A stretch of 64,000 nt of DNA from Paenibacillus albus (lineage in GTDB: Bacteria; Bacillota; Bacilli; Paenibacillales; Paenibacillaceae), in NCBI RefSeq assembly GCF_003952225.1, contig NZ_CP034437.1, forward strand, positions 3,734,501-3,798,500, in the 5' to 3' direction. Of this stretch, positions 43,136 to 52,024 are shown piece after piece. Each line of letters starts with the position of its first letter. The first letter of the stretch is position 1. The translations under genes and the position numbers were made by a program. The notes beneath the pieces are model-generated. The model did not search any database, was not told the DNA's origin, and worked only from the letters and a program-made list of their open reading frames with translations.

Positions 43136-44161
43136 ATGAGAATCGATTTGGGCTGCGGTGCCCATAAATTCCACGACAGCTACGGAATCGACAGGATTGC
43201 GTATCCCGGGGTCGATCTTGTGCATGATTTCAATGAGCGGCTGCCGATGAAGGATCACTCGGTTTCTTTCGTCATGGCATCGCATAGCTTGGAATATGCA
43301 GATAATCTGATGAAAGTGATGAAAGAGCTATACCGTGTTTGTCGTCACAAAGCGATAATCTGTATGGTGGTTCCCTACGCGCATGTCAGCACGCATATGG
43401 TAAATCCGCAATTTAAACAGCTGTTCAATGAGCATTCGCCTCGCTATTGGACAGCGAGCCCGGATAGTATAATGAGCCAGGATGAGTATATTATTTCTCA
43501 AAATATGTCTTGGTGTGAGCCTGTGATTGATGTCGAGAATGAGCAGCCTGTCATCGATTTTCGTCTGATGCGTATGGAGTTTTTTTATTTTCCAGCGTAC
43601 AATAGCGGCTTCGATCTGCAGGAGCTGTCGCTGCTTCGGCAATCGCAGCTTAATGTGGCGAATCAGATGATGATGCATCTTCTCGTTGTGAAGCAGCCGA
43701 TTACGGTTGCGGAGCTGCAGCAGATCAAAGACTCGGAGAAGTTCGAAGAACCGGATGAGATTACAGAGCTAAGAGAGAGCAGCGAGGTCAAGGATAATAA
43801 AGAGCAGCTGTTTTATCAGGATCATATGCAGCCTATCATCCGCGATCAGAGAAAGAAGTCGGATGCCAAGAAGAGTGCTGCGAAGAAAACAAATACCAAG
43901 AAAACAGGATCCAAGAAAACGGATAACACAAACACAGATTCCAAGAAAACGGAATCAAAGAAACCAGCCACCAAGAAAACGAGTCGTAAGAAAACGATCG
44001 TAAAGAAACCAGAAGCCAAGAGTACGGTGCAATCAAAGACAATGCCGAGCAAGCAGCAGCTGACGCTCCCGAGCAAGATGAATGCCAAGAAACCGGCAGA
44101 GTCGTCGCAGAAAGTACAATCGGACAGCTCGCCAATAGAAAACAACACCCGGTCCGACTAA
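43136..44161 (+). CDS. SAM methyltransferase-like protein with lysine-rich repeat tail
   Basis: 341 residues from ATG 43136 (AAGGAA about 7 nt upstream). The N-terminal ~200 residues have a methyltransferase core: IDLGCGAHKFHDSYGIDR (SAM loop), DFNERLPMKDHSVSFVMASHSLEY, and a predicate-like VCRHKAIICMVVPY strand. From about 236 on, the chain is a tail of (A/S/T)KK(T/S) units (KKSAAKKTNTKKTGSKKT), like histone H1-type or AlgP tails, which bind DNA or other polyanions. The DNA is repetitive (AAGAAAAC units). The stop codon lies in the loop of a terminator. Target unknown. Confidence 0.82.
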   Translation: MRIDLGCGAHKFHDSYGIDRIAYPGVDLVHDFNERLPMKDHSVSFVMASHSLEYADNLMKVMKELYRVCRHKAIICMVVPYAHVSTHMVNPQFKQLFNEHSPRYWTASPDSIMSQDEYIISQNMSWCEPVIDVENEQPVIDFRLMRMEFFYFPAYNSGFDLQELSLLRQSQLNVANQMMMHLLVVKQPITVAELQQIKDSEKFEEPDEITELRESSEVKDNKEQLFYQDHMQPIIRDQRKKSDAKKSAAKKTNTKKTGSKKTDNTNTDSKKTESKKPATKKTSRKKTIVKKPEAKSTVQSKTMPSKQQLTLPSKMNAKKPAESSQKVQSDSSPIENNTRSD

Positions 44162-44176
44162 CGGACCGGGTGTTTG
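44146..44176. terminator. Bidirectional terminator between methyltransferase and DUF11 genes
   Basis: An 11-bp perfect stem CACCCGGTCCG (44146-44156) with its complement (44162-44172). The methyltransferase stop codon is inside the loop. Confidence 0.88.
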
Positions 44177-44187
44177 CGTACCAGCAC

Positions 44188-47100
44188 TTATTCTTCGTTC
44201 TCCTCAACGCGAATGTCGACGACATTCGAACGAATAGTGAACCGTTGGAACGTGCCTTCCGGCGAGAAAATGACGGAGGCTTGGTTACGCAGCCGCTCAC
44301 CTTGCAGCGCAACGAGCTGCTCTGCGAGGAAGGATACTTCAACCGAATGGCCAGGTGCCAAGTTCCCAATCGATATGCCTTGCGCTGGATTGGCGCCTGG
44401 CGCTAAGATGCGGTTAATTTGAACGCTGCCAGGCACGAAGCGTGTACCATCTTGCAGCACATCATTGACGATGGCATCCGTCACCGTGATATCGCTTTGA
44501 TTAGCGACAATAATGGTGAAGCGTACTCGGTCGCCGACGAAGATATTAGGCCGATCTGCAGATTTCGTTACGCTAAGTGGCAGACCGATAACCCTTACGG
44601 TCGCGGATGCGCTTAACAGTCCGGTTTGCTCCGAGCCTACCAGTACCGTATTCACAATCGTCGAACCTGGCACGGTGTCAGCCGGAACGGTGAACGGTAC
44701 GATGAGGGAAAGGGTTTCGCCAATATCCTGCGAAACGACCGTGCCGACGAGTCCGAGCAGCGGATCATTAAAGCTGATATTGAACAGCGGCACATTACCG
44801 GTATTCACTCCTTGCATCCGGAAGAAGACAACTTCACCCGGCAGAGCGACTGGTGGGAAGACCGTCTTGCTAATGGTCAGTTCTGGAGCCGCAATAACCG
44901 CTACATCGGCAGTTGCAATTACAGGCGCGGTTTGGTCGGAGCTGAGCTCAGCTTCATTCGTTATAATCGTGCCGCCAATCGCATCTGCCGGTATGGTGAA
45001 AGTCCGCGAGAGCAAAACAGTGAAGCCTGCTGGCACTGTTTCCACAGTTTTGTCGATGCCGAGCAGCGGATCAAGAAAATGTAAATTCGTGAGCGCAGCA
45101 TTCGAGCTGTTCTGGATTTCAAAGAAGAAGGTTACTGTTTCTCCCGGCAGCGCGGAGGCAGGCTCAACTCGCTTCAGAAGAGTTAGTAGGAATTCAGGCA
45201 ATACGGTTACTTCCGCCGTAGACGAAGCAGGTTCGGTTTCGTTCGATGATGCTGTCGCCGTGTTGGTCAGCACCGTTCCTGCAGGTACGATCGGAGTAAT
45301 GAACGGGATTGGGATCACGAGATTCCCTCCGATCGGAAGAGACGGGATAATGACATTGAAACTTAGTGTCGCGTCCGAGACAGTGACGTCCGTCAGGCTG
45401 GTGTTGCCTGTGTTTTCTACAACAATGGTAAAGATGACCTCTTCGCCTGGTGCAGCTTCTGCTATATCGCTTGTTTTGACGATAGAGATTGCCGGACTTG
45501 GATCTACGAGTACAGAGACAGTCGCCTCAGAAGGATTGGTCTGGTCTGATGTTGCGACAGCAGTATTAATAATCGTGCTGCCTGCAGGCGTACCTTCAGG
45601 AACGATGAAGAAGAAGTTTAGCACCTGACTGCCGCCTGGATCAAGCGTACCAATATCGACAGCTACGCCGAGGACATCATCGGTTAAGACGATTCCAGTC
45701 AGGATGATCGTTCCCGGATTCGCAATCGTAATGGTGTAGGTAATGGTATCGCCAGGTGCAGCTGTCAATACATCTGATGTTTTGGTTACGGTCATGACCG
45801 GAGGTAAAGGATTCACGAGTACATGTGCCTCGGCAGCAATGGTATCGGTCTGATCAGAGAATGCGGTGCTAAGGTTCACGATAACCGTGTCCACTGGTGT
45901 GGCGAGAGGCACGATGAAGGCGGGAGTAAGGCTCTGGGATGCCCCGACAGCGAGCAGCGGAATGACGGTGCTGATCCCGAGCAAGGCATCTCTTACGGTT
46001 ACATTAGTCAGAGGCACATTGCCTGTATTCGTAACTGTAATCGTGTAATTGATGGTACCGCCAGGCAGCACATTATCAACATCTGGCGTCTTTGAGAGCG
46101 TCAGCGCAGGTGCATCGTCGACAGTTACCGTCGCCGTTGCTTGCTGCGGTCCAGTCTCCGTCGTTGTAACGGTTACGACGTTGGTGAATACGGTGCCGGC
46201 AGCAGCAGAATCAGGGATGACGAACGGAATCGTCTCCGTGACGGAGGCACCCGATTCTAGGGAAATGATCGTGGTGCTGAAGCTAAGCAGCGGATCATCG
46301 ATTACAACACTCGTCAGCGGCACATTGCCAATGTTTGTGATCGTGAACGTAAAGGAAACAGTGTCGCCGGCATTCGCAAGCGGTTGATCCACCGATTTCT
46401 CCAGCGTGAATGCTGCGTTGACCGGCAAAATAGTAAGCGCGGCATCATCGCTTGCCGTAACGGTCAACGTATTGAAATTTCCGGTTGCGGTCGCCCGGTT
46501 GATGAAAGGACTGGCAGTGTTCGGCACGATAAAAGGCACATCGAATGAACGGATTTCGCTGACAGCTAGTGTGCCTATAGGCAGATTTACACCGATGAGC
46601 GGATCGGTAAGCACAACGTTCGTCAGTACCGTGTTTCCTGTATTCGATACGACGAAGGTGTAGACAACCGGATCACCAGGGAACCCATCTTGTGGGGAAA
46701 CCGACTTCGCTAAAGTAATTTCAGGCTGCCCAAGCACCTCAACAACCGCATTCGACTGCGCAGGCCCGGTCTGATCAGTCGTGACTGTCGAGATATTCAC
46801 GATTGTGTCTCCTTGGCCTGCTGTTAACGGAATGACAAAAGGAACGGTAATAATGACGCTGTCTCCCGGCTTCAACGCGTCGTAGATTTGATCGACGCTG
46901 AGCTGTGGATCGACGATATGCACATTCGTTAAGGTCTGGTTCCCCGCGTTGGATACGGTAATGGTATAGGTCACGGTTTCACCTGGTGCTGCGATTTGGG
47001 GCTCGACACTCTTGAATATGAATATACTCGGAATTGGCGGCACGATAATCGTAGCCGTGTCGGAGACAGGATCCGCTTGATCGGACTGAGCAACCGTCAA

Positions 47101-49329
47101 GTTGGTAAAGGTTGTTCCGGCAAAAGCTCCCGGCGGTACTCGGAAAGGAACGAGAAATTGGCGAGCCTCGCCAGGTGCAAGTACTGGAATCGTCTCTGAG
47201 AGTCCAACTAAATCGTCTTTTACAATAACATTTGTAATCGAAGTGTTAGACGTATTCGTCACGATTATGGTGTAGGTTACGATATCGCCGGCCGGCACTG
47301 TAATGCGATCAGGAGATTTGGTAATCGTCATACTAAAGACAGGCAGGACGGAGATGATCGCGTCAGCTTGGGCAGGGAGTGACTGGTCGGACGTTGCCGT
47401 AACGGTATTCGGAATGAGTGTTCCAGCAAGAGCATCTGGCGGTACGATAAAGGTGGCGGTCAGCTCGACAGCGGAATTAGCCGGTAGTATCGACAAAATG
47501 TCAATTAAGCCTAATAGCGTATCTTCAATGCGGACATTTGTGAGCGCGAACGAAGCGGGATTTTTGACGCTAATGCGGTAAGTAATTGGATCTCCTGGTA
47601 ATGCTTGCAACGGAAAAGGCACCTTCAGAATATCAAGCTGCACGGGCACTGCAATTTGAACGTTATAATCTTCAACTTCACCATCGGTTGCGGGACCTAA
47701 GCTTCTCGTATCCGGAGGAGGCGGTGCCGGTACAACACTCAGATTATCATTGACGAGCGTGTCGGTCGTAAGCCGCAATCGGGCGAAGGTATGATCAGCG
47801 CTTTGAGTGATCCCTGCGGTAATCGAGAAGACCAGCGGAATGGTCTGAACGCCAGCTAATGAAGGAACAACGGCGACTGGGGCAGCTTCGTTGGCTTGGA
47901 AGATACCATCGCCGTTAAAGTCAACCCAGCCATATAAATTAGCAGGGCTTCCGGTTGTATTGGTAACTCGAACCGATATCGAGTACTGTGTCGCATTAAA
48001 CGGCAAGCCAGGGAGTGGGACAAGCAATCCGTCATCTTGAATGCCCAGAGGGATATCATCGCCCGTTGCATCCGAATTCTGCAGCGCATTGGCTTCCGCT
48101 GTAATCTGCGTGCCAAGCCTAAGATTGTTTACGATTCCATGACGAGGTCCGTTCGATTCAAGCAGGGTAGAATAATTATCAGGTCCGTTGCCGGCACTCG
48201 TATCCGGCGCATCTCCAAAATCAAGATTAATGGTGGCAAGCGTGCACATCGTAGCATCATTGAAGGAAGTCGTAATGGTGGATGAGAAAACGGCGGCCGA
48301 AGCGGTGTTTCCAGCTATCGTATAGCGGTAGATATTACCATCGCTGTTCGATATCGCATAGATCGTTCCCGTTGCATCGAGCGCGATCGCGCCGAATGGG
48401 CCTGTTCGCTGAGGGGATGTGGTAACGTTCGATATCGCTCCCGTGGCTGGTACGATCCGCTGCATGATACCTGTTGGCGTAATGCCATAGAGATTGCCAT
48501 CTTGAGGACGGAATACCCAGTCGCTTACATTAAGTACTCTGCTCAGTGCAACGCCGAAGTTGCTCGTCTGTTCTTGGAAGCCGTTCGCAGGATTGACAAG
48601 CTTCATGAACGTTGAGGAGTTCGGGCGCAGATCGATGACGAAGAATCGTGAGAGCTCGTTAGAAGAGATGTATAAGAAGCCATTTAAGTCGAACGTGCCA
48701 ACATTATAAGTATTAACAGGAAGTCCTGGCGGTAATGGAGAGAGAACAATGACATTTCCGCTGTTATCAACGCGTACAATATTGTTGTTCAGCTGATCAT
48801 AACCATAAATATAGTTATCAAGTGTGTTGTAGCCGATTGCATTAATTTCAAGAGGCGGATTTACAGTGCCTTGAGGAATGGCTGTGCCCGTTACAATGTT
48901 GATGTTGAACCAAACGGTTGGTCTTCCAGAGAATTGAATCATGCTCGTTGTACACGCGAGCGAGTTCGTATTCGTATCATGGCTGAAGTTATTATTCCCA
49001 AGAACGACGTTTCCGACAATCTGCGCATTTGTTACCGTTATCGTAAGTTTGCGTGGACCATTGGACATCGTAAAACCAGCCGGCTGCGTGAATGCTGTAG
49101 GCGGACATGTAAGTCCCGGATTGGCTACGGTCTCATAGATTGTGTACGTTCCAGGTGTGACAATCTGGAACGTGTAATTGCCGCCGGCGTCCGTCTGAAT
49201 GGATGTGCATGTGCCTCCTGCATTGCTGAAAAGTACGACAAATACATTCGGGATGCCGGGCTCGCCGGGGTTAAATACGCCGTTATGGTTCAAATCATTA
49301 AACACGATACCTGTAACCAAAGCTGGCAT
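44188..49329 (-). CDS. Giant DUF11-repeat surface-type protein
   Basis: 1713 residues; GGGAGGT lies about 12 nt before ATG 49329. Layout: an SdrD B-like domain (about 1-110; GIVFNDLNHNGVFNPGEPGI), a beta-propeller-like region resembling DUF6923 (about 120-385; NIYRYTI, YGITPTG), a GEVEDY-type region (about 385-560; DFGDAPDT to DGEVEDYNV), and eleven DUF11 repeats of about 100 residues (each starting like TKxxDxxxAxPGDxxTYTI). No signal peptide, membrane anchor, LPxTG or SLH domain is seen. Such proteins are expected outside the cell or on the spore, so the missing export signal is odd. Adhesive or structural role by family. Codon use is like neighbours. Confidence 0.9.
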   Translation of the reverse strand: MPALVTGIVFNDLNHNGVFNPGEPGIPNVFVVLFSNAGGTCTSIQTDAGGNYTFQIVTPGTYTIYETVANPGLTCPPTAFTQPAGFTMSNGPRKLTITVTNAQIVGNVVLGNNNFSHDTNTNSLACTTSMIQFSGRPTVWFNINIVTGTAIPQGTVNPPLEINAIGYNTLDNYIYGYDQLNNNIVRVDNSGNVIVLSPLPPGLPVNTYNVGTFDLNGFLYISSNELSRFFVIDLRPNSSTFMKLVNPANGFQEQTSNFGVALSRVLNVSDWVFRPQDGNLYGITPTGIMQRIVPATGAISNVTTSPQRTGPFGAIALDATGTIYAISNSDGNIYRYTIAGNTASAAVFSSTITTSFNDATMCTLATINLDFGDAPDTSAGNGPDNYSTLLESNGPRHGIVNNLRLGTQITAEANALQNSDATGDDIPLGIQDDGLLVPLPGLPFNATQYSISVRVTNTTGSPANLYGWVDFNGDGIFQANEAAPVAVVPSLAGVQTIPLVFSITAGITQSADHTFARLRLTTDTLVNDNLSVVPAPPPPDTRSLGPATDGEVEDYNVQIAVPVQLDILKVPFPLQALPGDPITYRISVKNPASFALTNVRIEDTLLGLIDILSILPANSAVELTATFIVPPDALAGTLIPNTVTATSDQSLPAQADAIISVLPVFSMTITKSPDRITVPAGDIVTYTIIVTNTSNTSITNVIVKDDLVGLSETIPVLAPGEARQFLVPFRVPPGAFAGTTFTNLTVAQSDQADPVSDTATIIVPPIPSIFIFKSVEPQIAAPGETVTYTITVSNAGNQTLTNVHIVDPQLSVDQIYDALKPGDSVIITVPFVIPLTAGQGDTIVNISTVTTDQTGPAQSNAVVEVLGQPEITLAKSVSPQDGFPGDPVVYTFVVSNTGNTVLTNVVLTDPLIGVNLPIGTLAVSEIRSFDVPFIVPNTASPFINRATATGNFNTLTVTASDDAALTILPVNAAFTLEKSVDQPLANAGDTVSFTFTITNIGNVPLTSVVIDDPLLSFSTTIISLESGASVTETIPFVIPDSAAAGTVFTNVVTVTTTETGPQQATATVTVDDAPALTLSKTPDVDNVLPGGTINYTITVTNTGNVPLTNVTVRDALLGISTVIPLLAVGASQSLTPAFIVPLATPVDTVIVNLSTAFSDQTDTIAAEAHVLVNPLPPVMTVTKTSDVLTAAPGDTITYTITIANPGTIILTGIVLTDDVLGVAVDIGTLDPGGSQVLNFFFIVPEGTPAGSTIINTAVATSDQTNPSEATVSVLVDPSPAISIVKTSDIAEAAPGEEVIFTIVVENTGNTSLTDVTVSDATLSFNVIIPSLPIGGNLVIPIPFITPIVPAGTVLTNTATASSNETEPASSTAEVTVLPEFLLTLLKRVEPASALPGETVTFFFEIQNSSNAALTNLHFLDPLLGIDKTVETVPAGFTVLLSRTFTIPADAIGGTIITNEAELSSDQTAPVIATADVAVIAAPELTISKTVFPPVALPGEVVFFRMQGVNTGNVPLFNISFNDPLLGLVGTVVSQDIGETLSLIVPFTVPADTVPGSTIVNTVLVGSEQTGLLSASATVRVIGLPLSVTKSADRPNIFVGDRVRFTIIVANQSDITVTDAIVNDVLQDGTRFVPGSVQINRILAPGANPAQGISIGNLAPGHSVEVSFLAEQLVALQGERLRNQASVIFSPEGTFQRFTIRSNVVDIRVEENEE

Positions 49330-49666
49330 GGTAGCTCACTACCTCCCTTCATTATGGAAACATTACCCAACAGTAAGCATATTCAGAAATGAGAGGGAAT
49401 AGTCACGACAAGGATGTTAAACTTCGGATGAATTGGACAGCATCTCACATGTTTACAGCTACAGGATTCTGTCACAGAAATTTACCGACTTTTAAATAGT
49501 AACTATCTATCATATAATAGAATGTAATTAATAGCGCTGACCGACGAACGACTGGTTATGAACCGAGAAAAGTACGGCTGCAGGCACAGCTAGTTGATCA
49601 GCCCTAGGCATTTTGCAATGCGCCTACTTCTTTTCTTCAAAATATTAGCATGTAAGGAAGGTAGAA
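49330..49666. other. Divergent intergenic region with possible mqo promoter
   Basis: 337 bp between the DUF11 gene (-) and mqo (+). CATATAATA at 49511-49519 holds TATAAT and also fits the sporulation-sigma -10 pattern CATAnnnTA; no good -35 was seen at 17 nt. No gene was found here. Confidence 0.4.
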
Positions 49667-51169
49667 ATGAGTAACATACAATCGAAAACAGACGTTATCT
49701 TAATTGGTGCTGGAATTATGAGCGCAACGCTAGGAGCCTTGCTGAAAGAACTTAATCCAGCATGGGAAATTAAAGTGTTCGAGAAGCTTGCGAGCGCAGG
49801 CGAGGAAAGCTCCAACGAATGGAATAACGCGGGCACCGGACATGCAGCTTTATGCGAATTGAACTATACAGACGAGAAGCCGGATGGTTCCGTCGATATT
49901 ACGAAAGCCATCAAGATTAATGAGCAGTTCCAAGTGTCCAGACAGTTCTGGTCGTATCTGATCAAGAAGGAACTAATCAGCAATCCGGAAGAATTCATTA
50001 CGCCGATTCCGCATATGAGCATGGTTCAGGGGACGAAGAACGTGAGCTTCCTGAAGAAACGGTTTGAAGCCATGACCAGCAACCCGCTGTTCCAAGGGAT
50101 GGAATACTCGGATGATCCGAAGAAGCTGGCAGAATGGATTCCGCTTATTATGGAAGATCGTAAGTCGAGTGAACCGATTGCCGCGACTCGCATTGACACG
50201 GGAACCGACGTAAACTTCGGTGCTCTGACACGTATCATGTTCGAATATTTGAATAAGCAAAATGTTGAAATAAATTACAACCACATTGTGAATAATATGA
50301 AACGTACGCGTGATGGCCAGTGGGATTTGAAGGTTCGCAACATGGGTACCGGCGCGGTTGAACGCCACACAGCGAAATTCGTCTTTATCGGCAGCGGCGG
50401 CGGAAGTCTGCATCTGCTTCAGAAATCCGGCATTCCAGAAGGCAAAGGGATTGGTGGTTTCCCTGTAAGCGGACTGTTCATGGTCTGTACGAATCCCGAA
50501 GTGGTCGAACAGCACCATGCGAAAGTATACGGCAAGGCGCCGGTCGGTGCTCCGCCGATGTCGGTTCCGCATTTGGACACACGCTTTATTGACGGCAAGA
50601 AATCGCTGCTCTTTGGACCGTTCGCGGGCTTCTCGCCGAAGTTCCTGAAGACGGGCTCGATGTTCGATTTGATCACATCGGTTAAACCGAGCAATGTCTT
50701 TACGATGATGGCAGCAGGCGCGAAGAGCATGTCGCTTACGAAATATCTTATCCAGCAAGTGATGCTCTCCAAAGAGAAACGTATGGACGACCTTCGTGGC
50801 TTCATTCCGACCGCGAAGAGCGAGGATTGGGATCTTCTCGTAGCTGGTCAGCGCGTTCAAGTTATTAAGGATACAGAAGCCGGCGGCAAGGGTACGCTTC
50901 AATTCGGAACAGAAGTAGTTACTGACGCAAATGGTACAATCGCGGCACTGCTCGGCGCATCTCCTGGTGCTTCCACAGCTGTTTCCGTTATGCTTGAAGT
51001 GCTCACCAGATGCTTCCCGCAAGAGATGAAATCATGGGAGCCGAAGATCAAAGAAATGATTCCTTCTTATGGACAGTCTCTTGTAAAGAATCCGGAGCTG
51101 ATCAATGAAATTCATACTTCAACATCGGAGTTGCTCGGACTTAACCGTGAATTGGCAACTGTAAAATAA
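49667..51169 (+). CDS. mqo: Malate:quinone oxidoreductase
   Basis: 500 residues, normal length. The FAD-binding start is [21 protein letters not shown]; family signatures include [33 protein letters not shown] and [18 protein letters not shown]. It oxidises malate to oxaloacetate and passes electrons to the quinone pool at the inner face of the membrane, complementing or replacing malate dehydrogenase. AAGGAAGG precedes ATG 49667. Single gene ending at a strong terminator. Confidence 0.95.
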   Translation: MSNIQSKTDVILIGAGIMSATLGALLKELNPAWEIKVFEKLASAGEESSNEWNNAGTGHAALCELNYTDEKPDGSVDITKAIKINEQFQVSRQFWSYLIKKELISNPEEFITPIPHMSMVQGTKNVSFLKKRFEAMTSNPLFQGMEYSDDPKKLAEWIPLIMEDRKSSEPIAATRIDTGTDVNFGALTRIMFEYLNKQNVEINYNHIVNNMKRTRDGQWDLKVRNMGTGAVERHTAKFVFIGSGGGSLHLLQKSGIPEGKGIGGFPVSGLFMVCTNPEVVEQHHAKVYGKAPVGAPPMSVPHLDTRFIDGKKSLLFGPFAGFSPKFLKTGSMFDLITSVKPSNVFTMMAAGAKSMSLTKYLIQQVMLSKEKRMDDLRGFIPTAKSEDWDLLVAGQRVQVIKDTEAGGKGTLQFGTEVVTDANGTIAALLGASPGASTAVSVMLEVLTRCFPQEMKSWEPKIKEMIPSYGQSLVKNPELINEIHTSTSELLGLNRELATVK

Positions 51170-51174
51170 AGTTC

Positions 51175-51211
51175 AAAGCCCTCATCCCATTAAAGGATGA
51201 GGGCTTTATTA
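51175..51211. terminator. Bidirectional terminator between mqo and the APH-like gene
   Basis: A 13-bp perfect stem (51175-51187 with 51195-51207). It overlaps the end of the minus-strand kinase gene by none but abuts its stop. Confidence 0.88.
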
Positions 51212-51952
51212 CTACCACTCCATCAGCTCCATGAGCTTGGAGAAATACGCGATGCCGTTCTCATGAATATGGTCTCGCCCATAAGCATCAAGGAAGAGAT
51301 CATCATAGAGATCAGTCTTCAAATTATAATGCAGCGTCCAAAGTCCCCAATACAGATCATGGTGTCTGTCGCCGATTCCGCCATCGCCAAGATCGATGAA
51401 GCTTTGCAGCTCGAAGTCCTTCATTAGGATATTAGGCAAACAGTAGTCCCCGTGTGTAAGGGTATCGTTCGACGGCATGTAATGGATCGAATCCAGCGCG
51501 GATAAATCTTTGTCTTCATTCCGTGCGATAGTTAAGAAGTCTTCCGTCTTATTCTTGTAAGGGCAGCCTTCCGTCGGGAGCGAATGGAGCTTGCGCAGAT
51601 ATTGACCGAATACAGCCGCCAATCGGTGCGGATCATTCAGGTGCAGCTGCTCGGTACCGTCGTCTCCGCTGATCGCTTCTGTCAGCAGATAGTCATGCTG
51701 TTCATCCGTTTGGTACGCGATTACCTTGGGAGCGAGCTGATGTTGATGAATGAATGAGGTCATAACTGCTTCCCGCTCTAACATTCCCAAGCGGTGGATC
51801 TTGAGGAAGGCATGCTTCGCATTCGTCTTCTCTAAGTAATATGTCCGGGCATCTTCTGAGCAGCTGCTGTCATAGAAGGAAGTTCCTTCTAAATACGGCT
51901 GAATGGCAGGCGGCGCAGATCCAATCTCGAATGAAATCGCTGTTCTATTCAT
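51212..51952 (-). CDS. Aminoglycoside 3'-phosphotransferase-like kinase
   Basis: 246 residues from ATG 51952 (GGAGGAA about 6 nt upstream); an in-frame extension upstream has no site. The kinase motifs are complete: AFLKIH (ATP Lys), LTHGDYCLPNILM (catalytic Asp and Asn), and QSFIDLGDGGIGDRHHDLYW (metal Asp, then GxGDRxxDL). HGDYCLPN with GDRxxDL is the APH(3') pattern rather than that of choline or homoserine kinases. Clinical enzymes are about 264 residues. Aminoglycoside resistance is a reasonable prediction but not shown. A hairpin separates it from the glycoside operon upstream. Confidence 0.85.
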   Translation of the reverse strand: MNRTAISFEIGSAPPAIQPYLEGTSFYDSSCSEDARTYYLEKTNAKHAFLKIHRLGMLEREAVMTSFIHQHQLAPKVIAYQTDEQHDYLLTEAISGDDGTEQLHLNDPHRLAAVFGQYLRKLHSLPTEGCPYKNKTEDFLTIARNEDKDLSALDSIHYMPSNDTLTHGDYCLPNILMKDFELQSFIDLGDGGIGDRHHDLYWGLWTLHYNLKTDLYDDLFLDAYGRDHIHENGIAYFSKLMELMEW

Positions 51953-51977
51953 AACTAATTCCTCCGTTCGGATACGA

Positions 51978-52012
51978 AACGACCGCATTCTCCATATGAG
52001 AGTGCGGTCGTT
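51978..52012 (-). terminator. Hairpin between the glycosidase gene and the kinase gene
   Basis: A 15-bp stem with one mismatch (51978-51992 with 51998-52012); the T tail on the minus strand is short, so termination may be partial. Confidence 0.6.
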
Positions 52013-52024
52013 CCCGTTCTATTA

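Noticed and set aside
44513-45628. 371-codon open frame opposite the DUF11 gene
   Set aside because: It mirrors the repeated DUF11 codons, has no recognisable domain, and lies wholly inside a clear gene.
49973-51022. 349-codon open frame opposite mqo
   Set aside because: Arg/His-rich composition typical of an antisense shadow; mqo is certain.
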